From Verticillium longisporum (Eukaryota; Ascomycota; Sordariomycetes; Glomerellales; Plectosphaerellaceae): 64,000 nucleotides of DNA. A program made the position numbers and the translations under genes. The stretch is taken from the NCBI GenBank assembly GCA_019188255.1, contig JAETXT010000004.1, positions 2,108,001-2,172,000 of the forward strand, given 5' to 3'. Each line of letters starts with the position of its first letter. Within the stretch, counting starts at the first letter, position 1. The notes under the pieces were generated by a model that saw only the letters and a list, made by a program, of their open reading frames with translations, was not told the DNA's origin and did not search any database. Positions 46,040 to 57,198 of the stretch are shown here, in pieces.

Positions 46040-47572
46040 CTACAGCTCCTCCTTGGTCATGGAGTACCTCTTCAACCCCGGGGCCTTGGTCCTCAATCTG
46101 TAGGCAACAACACCATGCCTCGGCACCTTGGCCTCAATGACGCCCCTTGCCTTGACTGAACCAATATGCTTGCCGAAAAGACGCTCATCGTCCTTGAGCA
46201 AGCCCTCCTTGTACGGCAGCTCAGTCGAATTATACCACTTGGTTATCTCGAACAGATTCGCCGCCTTGTCTCCATCCTTCTTCTCACTGGCGTCGAGAAG
46301 ACCCTCCGCAACGTCATCGGACATGCGGTTAGCCCAGAGATCGTAAATTTGCCACTCATGTTGCACCTGTTCCGCCGAGCCCCCGGACCATCCCTAACAA
46401 AGACCTCCTCGAGATCAATCTTCATCTTACGGTCCTCGTCCGCCGCGTTCAAAAATGCAACGACCTGGTCACCGTTTGCCAACCACCCACTCCAGACTTG
46501 CGTCTCGCCGACGCCGTACTTGTCCTTCTTGACGTCGTAGTCAATGGCCACGCGCAGGGCTGACCTCGCCGCCGGGTCCTGGCTCACAGCGATGATAGCC
46601 GGGTTATTCAGAATCGTCAGCGCCGAGGCAGAGAGCTTCCTCAGGTCGGTGCCGATGAGCAGCGGGCTCTTGACGAGCGCCCACATGGTGAAGTGCGCCT
46701 TGTACTCGTCATCCGTCATGCCACCCTGCCCGACCTCGAGCATGTCGAGGTCGTTCCAGCCGCCGGGTTGCGCGCGGTCAGCATATGCGGCGACCTTGTT
46801 GAGGATGTTTAACACAGAGCAGTGCGTGCCCCACGATGTGCACAACGGGTTGCTCGGGTCTTCGCAGCTACAAAGCACGTCGGGCCGCGAAAACGAGTCG
46901 TAGATGTCGCCTGACATGCGCCACGAGTTGGCAATGGAAACGCCCCAAGAGTAGACGTAGTCCTCGCCCCAGTTGCACAGAGAGTAGACCATCGGCCTGC
47001 CGGTGGCATTCAGAGCTTTGCGCATCGTGTTGAAACGGTCGAAGGAGATCTTGGGGGACCCGTGGCGACCCATGGAATAGCAATTGTCGTATTTCAGATA
47101 ATCGACGCCCCAGGCTGCGAAGGACTTGGCATCATTCTCTTCCCAGTCGAGAGAGCCCGGGTAGCGGGCGCAGGTCATCTCACCAGCGGTGCCGTACATG
47201 CCAAAGAGCATGCCCATGTCATGAATGGCGTCCGAGACCGCCTTCATGCCACTCGGAAACTTGGTGCGGTCCTCGTACTGGAAGCCATCCTCATCACGAC
47301 CGCCGGACCAGCAGTCGTCGAGGACGACATAGTTGTAGCCCAGGTCGCGAAGGCCAAGGTCGACAAGCTTTTTGATGTGTCTAGGAGCAGAGCCTCCGAG
47401 ACGTCACACCCGAGTGCGTTCCAGTTGTTCTGATACGGTGAGCATGTCTGTCGCCGGCACAGAGGGACGCACGTACCCATCCCATCTGTGGCGTCCTTGC
47501 GAGGCCATTGTTCAGGGCGCTGACAACACTTATTAGAGATACGATGGTGGACGTTGTGGCAAGTGGTGCCAT
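46040..47572 (-). CDS. Secreted alpha-galactosidase, GH27; two 1-nt deletions
   Basis: Extracellular enzyme that removes terminal alpha-1,6-galactose from melibiose, raffinose-type sugars and galactomannans. About 495 residues after correction. Exons on the minus strand: 47572-47477 and 47429-46040; the 47-bp intron is GTACGT...TCAG. A signal peptide (MAPLATTSTIVSLISVVSA) precedes NNGLARTPQMGW, the start of the mature GH27 barrel. Catalytic motifs are YLKYDNCY, with the nucleophile Asp, and SWRMSGDIYD, with the acid/base Asp. GYNYVVLDDCW, GMLFGMYGTAGEMTC and QPGGWNDLDMLEVGQGGM are family signatures. A C-terminal beta-domain follows. The frame is lost at an A5 run (plus-strand TTTTT 47369-47373, near LLLDT) and at a G5 run (plus-strand CCCCC 46380-46384). 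One base in each restores GH27 continuity. It is divergent from the sugar transporter. Confidence 0.92.
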
Positions 47573-48690
47573 GATTGCGATGAATGGCGGAGAAGCTCTA
47601 TGTGCGTGTATCCGACAAGGGATGCCCTGGTCCAGGATTGAGTCTTGGGCAAGTAATTTAGACCAAGGATCGGAACAAGGCCGGAAGAAAGAGCCTCGGG
47701 CTTCAGATCAAGCTATGCAACATGATTGTAGACGAAGGGAGTATACCGGCACCTCTTTGCTCGGGTCGTCGAGCTTAATAGACTTTGTGCCGTAGAATGT
47801 TCTCTTGAAGCCGAGAAGCGGCGGGGAACGGCAGGGAAACTCGTCGGTTTACTTGCGGAAAACACCCATATACGAACGGTACGGGGAGAATGAGGGGCAT
47901 TTCGGCGAATTTATGCATTGCCCCGCAAAGTTTCGAGCATCGATCAACTCCTCACGTGGGAGTGTTTGGTTGACAGCTCGAGCCCCTGGGCATTTCGGCG
48001 AGCGAGAGATTCAGCGGCCCAATCATGGATGCAACTGAATGGTTCTTGTCACCAACGTCGCATTCTATGCTCGATCACTTGCTGCGAAAGACTTGTTCGC
48101 GTGGCATTAGTGTCGAGTTTTCCGCACGAGTTTTCCGCACAAATTTTCCGCCGAAAAGAAAACCTTGGTGCGGGTTAGCATACTTGACTCGTGTGTTTGC
48201 GCTGCCATGAATGACTGACGATGATCTCTACCTCCCGGAACCTCTCATGATCGCACTCACGCGGAGCCCCCGCACTGCATCGCATTCGATCCCCAGACCT
48301 CCTGCCCCGGACTAAACATCTCTAGCGTGATGTTTATCGACAGGCGAGCCCCAAGGTTGGGGACAAATGACAACTCAGGCTAGTCTAGAGGCGGGCTGAA
48401 TGCCGCGAATTTTGCGCCAACGCCCAGACTTGTTTGACCATCCATGAACAACATCGCCTCGTCGTCCATCGTCCCTCATACATGGCCTTCCACCGTCGTC
48501 ATGTCTATATAGGAAATGACTGCCCTCGCCATCTGAGACGACGGTTTCTCTCTGAAGTATCATACCACTCTCTCCACTCACGGCATCAACAACCACTTGG
48601 GTCTCTCTCTCGTCTGTCTTCAGGGATCGAGTGGACGAGCAGCATCACCACTACTGCGACTATCACCAGCCAACTGTGGTGGTATTGAAG
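47573..48690. promoter_or_regulatory. Divergent promoter region, alpha-galactosidase / sugar transporter
   Basis: 1.1 kb between two start codons pointing away from each other. It holds GCGGGG-type matches to the CreA/Cre1 consensus SYGGRG (for example at about 47821-47826 and, reversed, 47921-47926) and a CACGTG at 47953-47958. The motifs are short. Shared carbon-source control is an inference from the gene pair. Confidence 0.4.
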
Positions 48691-50407
48691 ATGGCCGGTA
48701 CCACGGAGAAGATGGACAATGTCCAGATCGAAGATGCTACCCTCAGCGAGCCCACCGTCCTGGCGGCCCGCGCCCAAGAGGCTGTTGAAGCGCAGCATGC
48801 CATCACCCTGAAAGAGGCTCTGCGTGCCTATCCCATGGCTATCTTCTGGAGTTTGATGGTGTCCATGTGTGTCATTATGGAAGGTGCGTCTCACCTCTCC
48901 CCTTTCTGTGGTCCCCTGTTGGACCTGCAGTTTCGACGCAACGAGAGAGTACTGACAGAGTCGGCCGATAGGTTACGACACAATCCTGATAGGCAATTTT
49001 TACGCCTACCCCCAATTCGCCAAGAAGTACGGCCAGTATATCGATGACAACGGCAAGCACCAACTGTCAGCTCCGTGGCAAGCCGGTCTCAGTAACGCCA
49101 GCGGCGTGGGCTGCTTCATTGGCGTCCTTCTCAACGGTTACCTCGTTGCCAAATTTGGTCAGAAGAGAATCCTCATCATCTCGCTGTTTGTGCTGTCGGC
49201 CCTTATCTTTATGACCTTCTTCGCCCACAGCATTGTCATCCTCATGATCGGTCAGTTCTTCTGCGGCCTTCCCTGGGGCGTCTTCGCCACGTCGGCGCCG
49301 GCCTACGCCTCCGAGGTTCTGCCCATGAGCCTGCGCGTCTATCTCACGAGCTGGACCAACATGTGCTTCATTATCGGCCAGCTTATTGCTGCGGGCGTGC
49401 TCGCAGGCCTCGTCGACCGGCCCGACGAGTGGGCGTACCGAATTCCCTTTGCTCTGCAGTGGACGTGGCCCGCCTTCCTGATCCCTATCCTTAGCTTTGC
49501 GCCCGAGTCGCCGTGGCACCTGGTTCGCATGGGCCGCCTCGAGGATGCCGAGAAGTCACTGCGCCGGCTACAGCGCGACGACGTGACCGATGGGTCGTCC
49601 AAGTTCAGCGTCAAGGCAACACTGGCCGAGATTGTGCACACCAACAATGTCGAGATTGAGCTCACAGCTGGCACGAGCTACTGGGACTGCTTCCGAGGTA
49701 CCGAACTGCGGCGCACGGAGATTGCGTGCGTGGCCTTTGCCGGACAGGTGCTCGCCGGCTCTTCATTTGCATACAACTCGACCTACTCCTTCCAGCAGGG
49801 CGGACTCGACACGGACCAGACGTATTACCTCAACACGGGCGGCACGGCCATGGCGCTCGTCGGCACGCTAGTCAACTGGTTTTGCCTCATGCCCTATTTC
49901 GGACGCCGGCGCATCTACCTTTGCGGCATGGCCACCATGGCCACAGTGTTGTACATTATTGGCATCCTGAACGTCTGGACGGATCGCAACTCGGTGGGTA
50001 TGGTACAGGCAGTCTTGACGCTCGTGTGGACCTTTGTCTTCCAGCTGTCGGCGGGTCAACTGGGCTGGGCCATCCCGGCCGAGATTGGCTCGACGCGACT
50101 GAGGCAAAAGACGATTTGCCTGGCGCGTAACTCGTACTATGTCATTTCGGTCATCTCGCAGGTCTTGCAGCCGTACTTTATGAACCCGGGCGAGCTGAAC
50201 CTGCGTGGGTACACGGGATTCATCTGGGGGAGCACCGCGTTCGCAGTGTTTGTGTGGGCGTTCTTCCGTCTTCCCGAGTCCAAGGGTCGTACATATGAGG
50301 AACTGGACTACCTGTTCGCCCACCTCACGCCGACCAGGAAGTTTGGCTCGGCCAAGGCTGAGATTTTTGGAGCCGAGGGTACGGAGGGTAAGATGATGGC
50401 TGAGTAG
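48691..50407 (+). CDS. MFS sugar transporter, alpha-glucoside/galactoside permease type
   Basis: Twelve-helix sugar:proton symporter of 542 residues, most like fungal maltose/alpha-glucoside permeases. Exons 48691-48883 and 48972-50407; the 88-bp intron (GTGCGT...GATAG) joins in phase 1. Motifs: YDTILIGNFYAYPQFAKKYG in the first external loop, GYLVAKFGQKR (the RxGRR-like loop after TM2), and FFCGLPWGVFATSAPAYASE. Others are PESPWHLVRMGR at the end of the first half, the loop segment FGRRRIYLCG, and RLPESKGRTYEELDYLF, the PETKG variant at the end of TM12. The gene is divergent from the secreted alpha-galactosidase 1.1 kb away. Import of melibiose, raffinose or released galactose is therefore a reasonable guess; sequence alone does not settle the substrate. 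Confidence 0.9.
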
Positions 50408-52179
50408 AGCGAGGCATGATATCCAATGTTTGGTGGTGTCTCAAGGTGTGAAACAATGATGGATGAATAGATGAATGCATACAATTTAAGTCCAAGCAAG
50501 ATACCCGTTGTGATATGTGGCTCGATATTGTTGCCTGGACTTGAACTCGTCAGGAGTTGAGGACCTCTCAGGAAGGAGCAGTTGACGGTCCATTTTGATG
50601 ACATAATCGTCATCATGTGGAGAGGTGGGGGGGCGGGATAGGTACCTTAGGTATGGTAAGCGGGCAGGTAGTGACGACGGGTTCGCCTATACAGTGTCGC
50701 TGACTAGTTGGGACACAACGCACTGTGCGTGCAGTACAAGTCAAGTCAGTTAGCGTCAGCCAAGGAAGTCGCGAGTCGTGCCCCACTTCCCAGTTCTGGC
50801 CACTCCGGTCAGGTCCCTCTTGCCTGCCAAGTCAGTGACCCTGTCTTGCCTGTGAATCAGTGTCAATCAATCCTGCCGCCGCCCACCGCCCAACTCCCTG
50901 CCCCCCCTTTGCCCCCTCCCCGCCCTCGCCAGGTCTCAGAAACACTGCCAGCAGCACCCAACATGCAACTATACTGGCCAGCTACGCCATTGTACGTCGG
51001 CATCGTCTGGGTCCGCGTATGGTGCCGGCTTCCATTTAGCCAGCCTTGCTTTGGGCCGCTACAGCCCTCGCGCGCATGGCAGACAAGGGCGAGGCACCAC
51101 TACGGCTAGGCAGGAGGCTTTGATGACGACAAGCGTCGTCTAGGGGCCAGCCAGTCGAGATACCCATGCTTTCCTCTATCGCCGATGGGGCAGCATTGAA
51201 GACAAGCCGTGACAGAGAAAACCCGATCGCTGGAGACGAGCGCTGAAGAAGGACTTCGACGTGGGGTTCACGGCAACAGCGAACATTCACGGAACCGGAA
51301 CTGCCAAGAAGCGGGTCACTGAAGGCAAGGTACATGTACCTCAAAAGCAAGTCAATTATCCATCAACCAAGCGAACGACACTGCAAATCGGCCATCTCTC
51401 GCCTCGAAACATGGCCAATGCCCATAGTTCATGCCTTTGCCTTCAGATCAGCAAGGGACACCAGGCAAAAGAAGGGGAGCGAACGAACCACACAGCTGGC
51501 GTGAGATCCAGAGGATGCCCATCTCGCAGCTGTCCCGTGTTGCCCATGCTGAGAGGCTGCAATGCCCACAGGCTGACTTTCCGTGCTCGCTTGGTTGTTG
51601 CTGATGGCACTGCTGACGAGACTGCTGACGAGAATGGCAGTCTGACGGAGACTTGGCTCGAGGTACAACGCGCAGCGCCTGCCCTGATCGTCGCCCAAAC
51701 CTCCGCTCTTTCGGACGTGACTGGCGCCCCGACTCGCCGCCATGCCAGATTCAAGCGCTCATCACTACCTAGTCAACACCCCCCCAGGAACGCTGATCAA
51801 GGTTCAGCAGACGACCCTGGCGGCCCTGGTCCTGATGGTGCTGCCGTCTTGGGGGACTTGGGGACCTCTCTCCTGTTCCCCCTTCCATCTCCACGACTAA
51901 GCTCTTTTACACTGAACCTGATCCACGCCCCCATGTCAGGTCCACCCTGCAATCGATCCGATCACATCTGATTCCTCGACCTTTCTCCAACCGGCTTCTG
52001 CTCTGACACTGTCTGACTTCTCAGCAATAGCCTTTTTGACTTTCACCGGCGCACCACCTGAACGGATTCCTTTCTTCCCTTACAACAACTTTTTTCGCAA
52101 TTTCCTGCTCTGCTGTCTGCTTGGCCAAGACTTCCTCGCCGTCTTGACACATCCTTCTGCTATCGCACAGATCACAGCA
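50408..52179. other. Intergenic, 1.8 kb
   Basis: 3' flank of the transporter and upstream region of the small Pro/Ser-rich gene. The last 300 bp are pyrimidine-rich and probably 5' leader. Frames present (up to 236 codons) are unpatterned. No RNA gene or repeat recognised. Confidence 0.5.
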
Positions 52180-53296
52180 ATGCCCATCCGCAATCCCTTC
52201 GCCCGCAGACCCGGCGCTGCCATCGGCGTTCAGGATGAGAACGCCCGGCCTGCCGATGACCGTCTCAACCCCTCGCACCCCGGATTCGAAAAGGTCGACA
52301 CTGTCGGCTCCAAGGCCTCTTCTGCCCTCAGCATCAACAGCGGACCGGACAATGGCGAATACAAGATGAGCGGTATGCGTTGCTGTTCCCTCTGCTCTTT
52401 TCCCTCGTGCCTCCCGACCCTCCCTTGAGTCGACCTGCCCACCTCTCTATCTCCTCACCTGTTGCGCTGTGCCAAGTCACAACGCGCCACCCAATAACCC
52501 ACCCGCCTTGCATTCGTCACGAGACCCTTGACTGACATGAGCACCGCCCACCAGTTGTCAATGATAGTGGAGTCTACCTGCCGGTGAGTGCAGTCGCCGT
52601 CCGTCCCTGGGCTGTGAACCGTCTGAGCGTTACTGATGCTGTGCACAGCCGTCACCTACAGAAGAGAAGGCCGCTTGGCCCAAGAAGTATCTCTCGTCAG
52701 CCCGCAACTCGACAGACACGCGCAACGGCAGCGTCGGCGACATTGAGCACTTTTCAATTTCCCGCGAGTCTTTCGATTCCTACAGACGATCATTTGTATG
52801 TTTTCTCCTCTTGCCGCGCCCGAGGCGCCGCCCCACCGGCATCTGAGTTTGCTCGCAACCGGAACCTCCGGAACATGTGGCTAATTGTATTTCTGCTCTC
52901 CAGGACATCTCGGCCCGGTCGCCGATGCCGTCGCATGACCTCCCGGCACGCCAATCTCTCGACTCGCACCGATTTCCCCGTCTGCCACGGTCGGCCTTTG
53001 ATCGCAAGGCCGCCAACGAACCGCCGACGGTTGAGGAATCTCATTTTGAGGACGTCGGCCTCAACGACGACCACAAGCACGGACAACCACAGCGCAAACG
53101 AGGCCTCTTTGCGCGTTTTGGCGACTCGAACACGGATCTGCACAAGGAGACGCCGTCGAGCCAGCCCAACAACAATGCCGTGTCGCGGTTCCTCGGACGT
53201 AAGCGAGGACAGAGCCAGAGCGGCCAGGGTGCCGAGCTCGGCAGCATCGAAAGGCCAACGACGGCGACGCCGGTTGAGGCGCAGGAGGTGCACTGA
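52180..53296 (+). CDS. Small conserved fungal protein of unknown function
   Basis: 253 residues from four exons: 52180-52372, 52555-52583 (29 nt), 52649-52795 and 52904-53296. Donors are GTATGC, GTGAGT and GTATGT, acceptors are all CAG, and the spliced total is a multiple of three. The protein begins MPIRNPFARRPGAAIGVQDE and continues HPGFEKVDTVGSKASSALSI, then VVNDSGVYLP, PSPTEEKAAWPKKYL and EHFSISRESFDSYRRSF. The C-terminal part has KRGLFARFGDS and FLGRKRG. I recall this pattern from unnamed single-copy proteins of many filamentous ascomycetes. It has no signal peptide, membrane segment or enzymatic motif. The protein is probably disordered with many Ser-Pro phosphorylation sites, which suggests a regulatory or scaffold role; this is inference. 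Confidence 0.82.
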
Positions 53297-54082
53297 TGAC
53301 GCGTGAGGCCAGTTCGATAGTCATGCTGCTGGCCTTTGCTGCTGGCCTTTGTTGTATCGGTTATAGACTTTCGTTTATTTGCTTGGGAAGGCGTTCAGGA
53401 CGGGGTTCCATGGGACATCAAGTATGGGACGGCAAGGAAACGCATTCGCTACGGTCCATGGGAGAAAGCAGGATGCGGCATGGTTACGAGGGTTGACTGC
53501 CTCGACGAGGGCTGACCTCCCCCACCGACAGATGATGCAGAGAACACAGAGACGGCAAGAGACGGCTGGGAAAAGACGATGCACAACAGTTTGCGATTGG
53601 GCTTTTTTAAATGGTAATGAGACATGTCAACTTGCAAGACGATCCTCTGGCGCCCTTCGTGTCGTAGCCTTCATGGGCCTTGGCGGGGTTCCGAGATCGG
53701 GATCTGCCCCGCGGCGCCGGGGTCTTTGTGCCCCTCCTCTCGAAGCGCAATGCCCAGCATCGCCAGGGCGCGAAAAGGACGGCGGCGGCGGCGGCGGTGG
53801 GAGGTCGGAGAGGAAGAGTGAAAACGTTCACTTGACGTGATCGACTAGCTGCTGGATCGCATGATGCATACATGCACTCATGGCAACAGGACCCATGAAT
53901 TCGGCATTTGTCACCATGGACGCCCCCCACATGGCGGGATTCGACGCCAGCGAAAAAGCCTCCATCATTCATGGGCCATCAGAGTGACTGAAATACTAAA
54001 GTCGAGTCATCGCCACTCCACCGACACCACGACGACGGCTGCTAACGCCATCGTCACCGCGCACACACTCTGCGACACCACC
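53297..54082. other. Intergenic, promoter of the PLP enzyme
   Basis: No gene recognised; a purine-rich patch with GGC repeats occurs at about 53778-53800. Confidence 0.55.
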
Positions 54083-55509
54083 ATGTCGAACAAGACCCCT
54101 CAGCCTACCGCCTCTGGGCACACTTCTGGCGCCCAGCCGAAACAGCTCTCGCTGGCCACACGCGCCATTCACAGCGATGACCACATCAGCGCTCACCGGG
54201 CCATCGCGCCGGCCATGCACGTCTCGACGACCTTTGAGTACAGTCGCAACCCAGATGATCTCAAGCACTGGGACAATACCGATGTGCGTCTCGTTGTTGC
54301 CTACCCTTTGGCCTTGGCGGCAGGCGAAGAGAAGTGAGATGCAGAATGCTGATGAGAGCAGCCCGCGGCTCCCTCGACTCGCACATCTACTCCCGCGCCA
54401 CGGCCCCCAACACGACGCGCCTCGAGGCCATCCTCTCGTCAGCCCTCAACGGGCCCTCGGTGACCTACGCGTCAGGTCTCGCCGCCTTCCACGCCCTGCT
54501 TGTGCGCCTCAACCCGCGCCGCATCGCCATCGGGCCCTGCTACCACGGCTGCATCGGCATCGTGCGCCTCATGAACCGCCTCACGGGCCTCGAGGCCTTT
54601 GACCTGCCGCTCGACCCGCGCGCCGACTCGGATGTCTGGGCCCAGCTGCGGCCCGGCGACGTCATCCACGTCGAGACGCCCCTGAACCCCACGGGCGAGG
54701 CCCTCGACCTCGTCGCCTACGCCGAGCGCGCCCGTGCCGCCGGCGCCTATCTCACCGTCGACGCCACCTTTGCGCCGCCGCCCCTGCAGGACCCGCTCAC
54801 CTTCGGCGCCGACGTCGTGCTGCACTCGGGCACAAAGTACTTTGGCGGCCACTCGGACATGCTGTGCGGCGTGCTCACCGTCAACCCGGCGCGCGCCGCC
54901 GCCACCGCCGCCGCCGCCGCCTCTGCCACCGGCAAAGCGGCCGAGGAGAAGGAAGACATGGCGACGCTGCTGCGCTTCGACCGCATCTTCCTCGGCAGCG
55001 TCATGGGCAGCCTCGAGGGCTGGCTCGGCCTGCGGTCGCTGCGCACCCTCGAGCTGCGCGTCCTGCGCCAGTCGCGGTCGGCCGAGCAGCTCGTCGCCTG
55101 GCTCGACGCCGAGACGCGCCGCGACGGCAGTCCCGCCTCGCGCCTCCTGCTGCGCGGCAGCCCCGCGTGCCTGCAGCCCGGGGCGCGCGGTCCCCACTGC
55201 TGGCTGCGCAAGCAGATGCCCGGCGGCTTCGGCCCCGTCTTTGCCTTTTACATGAAGGACAAGAGCCACGCGCGCCGGCTGCCGAGCAAGCTGGGGCTGT
55301 TCCACCACGCGACGAGCCTCGGCGGCGTCGAGAGCATCATTGAGTGGCGCAGGGTCAGCGACGGCGAGTGCGATGAGAGGCTGCTGCGCGTGAGCATTGG
55401 TGTCGAGGGGTGGGAGGACCTGCGGGATGATCTTGTGGAGGGGTTCGCGGCTTTGATCAAGGAGGATGAGACGCCTCTGGATGATCTGAGGGGGTCTCTC
55501 GTCATCTAG
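54083..55509 (+). CDS. Cys/Met metabolism PLP-dependent enzyme (cystathionine gamma-synthase/lyase family)
   Basis: Pyridoxal-phosphate enzyme of the transsulfuration fold-type I family, about 449 residues. Exon 1 is 54083-54283 and exon 2 starts near 54362. The N-terminus (LATRAIHSDDHISAHRAIAPAMHVSTTFEYSR) and SHIYSRATAPNTTRLEAILS are family hallmarks. YASGLAAFHALLVRL contains the phosphate-binding region, DVIHVETPLNPTGEALD follows, and DATFAPPPLQDPL and VLHSGTKYFGGHSDMLCGVL carry the PLP-binding Asp and Lys. GSVMGSLEGWLGLRSLRTLE is also conserved. The exon 1/exon 2 joint is one base short: with GTGCGT...GCAG it fits only if a G is missing at 54284. An unusual alanine-rich insertion (about 54893-54935) follows the lysine region. 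Which reaction it catalyses (synthase, lyase or related) cannot be told from sequence alone. Confidence 0.85.
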
Positions 55510-55739
55510 ATGTTCTTGGCATGGTAGACGGCGTGCATCAATGATAGGACAGACATATCGACAGTCGCGAGCTATCTGCCTTAAAGTGAATGTTTTGTCA
55601 AATCGAAACTCGAATTTTGCTTCCATGTGCCTAAAATGCAGGCACGTGGAATTCTACCTAGTATTTCCCGTCATGCAGACACCGAGGCAAATGAAGACGT
55701 ACATTGCAGCACAAGCCGTCCCATCCTCGTCCACGGAAA

Positions 55740-57198
55740 TCAGAGAGGAATATGCACTGAGCCATCCGGCGCCACAAACTCCGGCAGCATGTACCGTGCG
55801 GAGACAAGACTGCTTGATGTTAGCATGTAATTTTCAATTGCGGGGACACACACATGCAGACGTACCTAAACTCGTACGTAGCAGTAACCATGGTGCGACA
55901 GGCATCACAATATCTCCGGACCGTCCTGTTGAGCATCGGCGACTGTTCAGTAGCGCGATCCAGAACCGAGGCCGCCGCATCAAAACGGGCTACCGAGTCG
56001 ACGAGACGGACGAGCAGCTCGTCTACGGAGCCCTGGAGGTCCATGCCTTCTTTCATGAGGGCGCTGACGGCGTTGATGAGGCACATGGTGCGCTAGAGTG
56101 GTTAGCGACAACTTAGGTTGTGTGTCAATGGCGATACTCACGAGCTCCTTCTTCAGAGAAAGGATGTCATTGACACTACATGCAATATCAGCTAACTACT
56201 CATGGAGGCGGGGGGCTCTCGAAGCGGTTTTCGCAGAGACGTACATGATGATGGCAATGTTGGCTTCCCTCCAGACGTCACGGCGAGCCTGGCTGTTCAT
56301 GATGTGCTGTGGCAGATGCTCACCAATGATAAACCTGACCATGTTAGCACGCACACGTATTGGTTACTTCGGGTTGCACCGACTCGACAAGACCTGTCAA
56401 GGTGTAGACGGCCGTTGTGCCGAGGCGAAGATCAATGTACTCATCGTACTCTAGAATCTTGCCTGAAATCCGGTGCTCCTGTTCCAGTCCTGAGCATGTG
56501 ATGAAGACGTCGACTTCATGCAGGAAGCGCTCGGTTGTCTCTGTGTTGATCACTCGTCAGCGTACCACTCGTCGGAGGGGGAACCTGGAATCAAAGGACG
56601 AACCTTCTGTAAAGAAAGAGGCTACATCGCGGCCAAAGAGCTTGACGGCCCCGTTCACACTGTCTATTGCACAATCCGCAGATGAGACTGGGCTGCGCAT
56701 GTATTGGTTGAAAGAGGCCACCGTTTCTTGGCGGTAACGGTTGGCCTCCTCGAGATCATCAGCGAGATCGTACTCAGCTGTGTCAATGGTGTCGTCCCAC
56801 AGGAAAAGCCATATCGTATAGTAGGAAAGAGTCTTCAGCGTCTCCCAATCAACGTGTGGGTACCATCTTGCAGAATGATTAGCAAGACTACAAAGGGTCT
56901 ATAACTCCAAAGGGGGGGACGAACAAAGCACAGAACAATGCCAGATCTTGGCTCTTGTGCTGGGCAACTCGACTCGGGATACTAAGCATTCTGTAACATC
57001 TTAGCAACGCGTCCTTGCCAAAAAAGCATACAGAACCTACTGAGTGATGAGCTCATTAACAAACTCCACCAGGGCCAGGTAGTGTGTGTTTCGGACAGTC
57101 TGAGGCCAGTGCTCGAATATGCCTCTCATGCTCGGAACATGGAGAGTGCGACCATGCAGGGCCCGGGCGATGGCCTCTCCGTCAATCTCGGTATGCAT
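55740..57198 (-). CDS. Class I terpene synthase (sesquiterpene cyclase-like), eight exons
   Basis: Predicted metal-dependent terpene cyclase of about 351 residues, probably acting on farnesyl diphosphate. Minus-strand exons: 57198-57041, 56990-56925, 56866-56604, 56540-56394, 56334-56245, 56175-56142, 56092-55866 and 55809-55740. Class I signatures: WLFLWDDTIDTAEYDLADDL carries the Asp-rich motif (DDTID); YIDLRLGTTAVYTLTG holds the diphosphate-sensing Arg; VNDILSLKKEL is the NSE/DTE metal site (N, S and E present). SARYMLPEF supplies the C-terminal RY pair. Introns are 48-64 bp with CTAAC/CTAAT branches and several GTTCGT donors. The exon 4/5 joint needs one extra base (plus-strand AAA 56331-56333 is a candidate); the corrected length is a multiple of three. 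No P450 or transporter lies beside it, so it looks like an orphan cyclase or an incomplete cluster. Product unknown. Confidence 0.82.

Noticed and set aside
51261..51971. Plus-strand 236-codon frame
   Set aside because: No domain or splice continuity; lies in a leader/intergenic region.
54472..55626. Minus-strand 384-codon frame over the PLP enzyme
   Set aside because: Shadow in GC-rich coding sequence, Ala/Gly/Arg-rich, no domain; the plus strand carries the PLP lysine motif.
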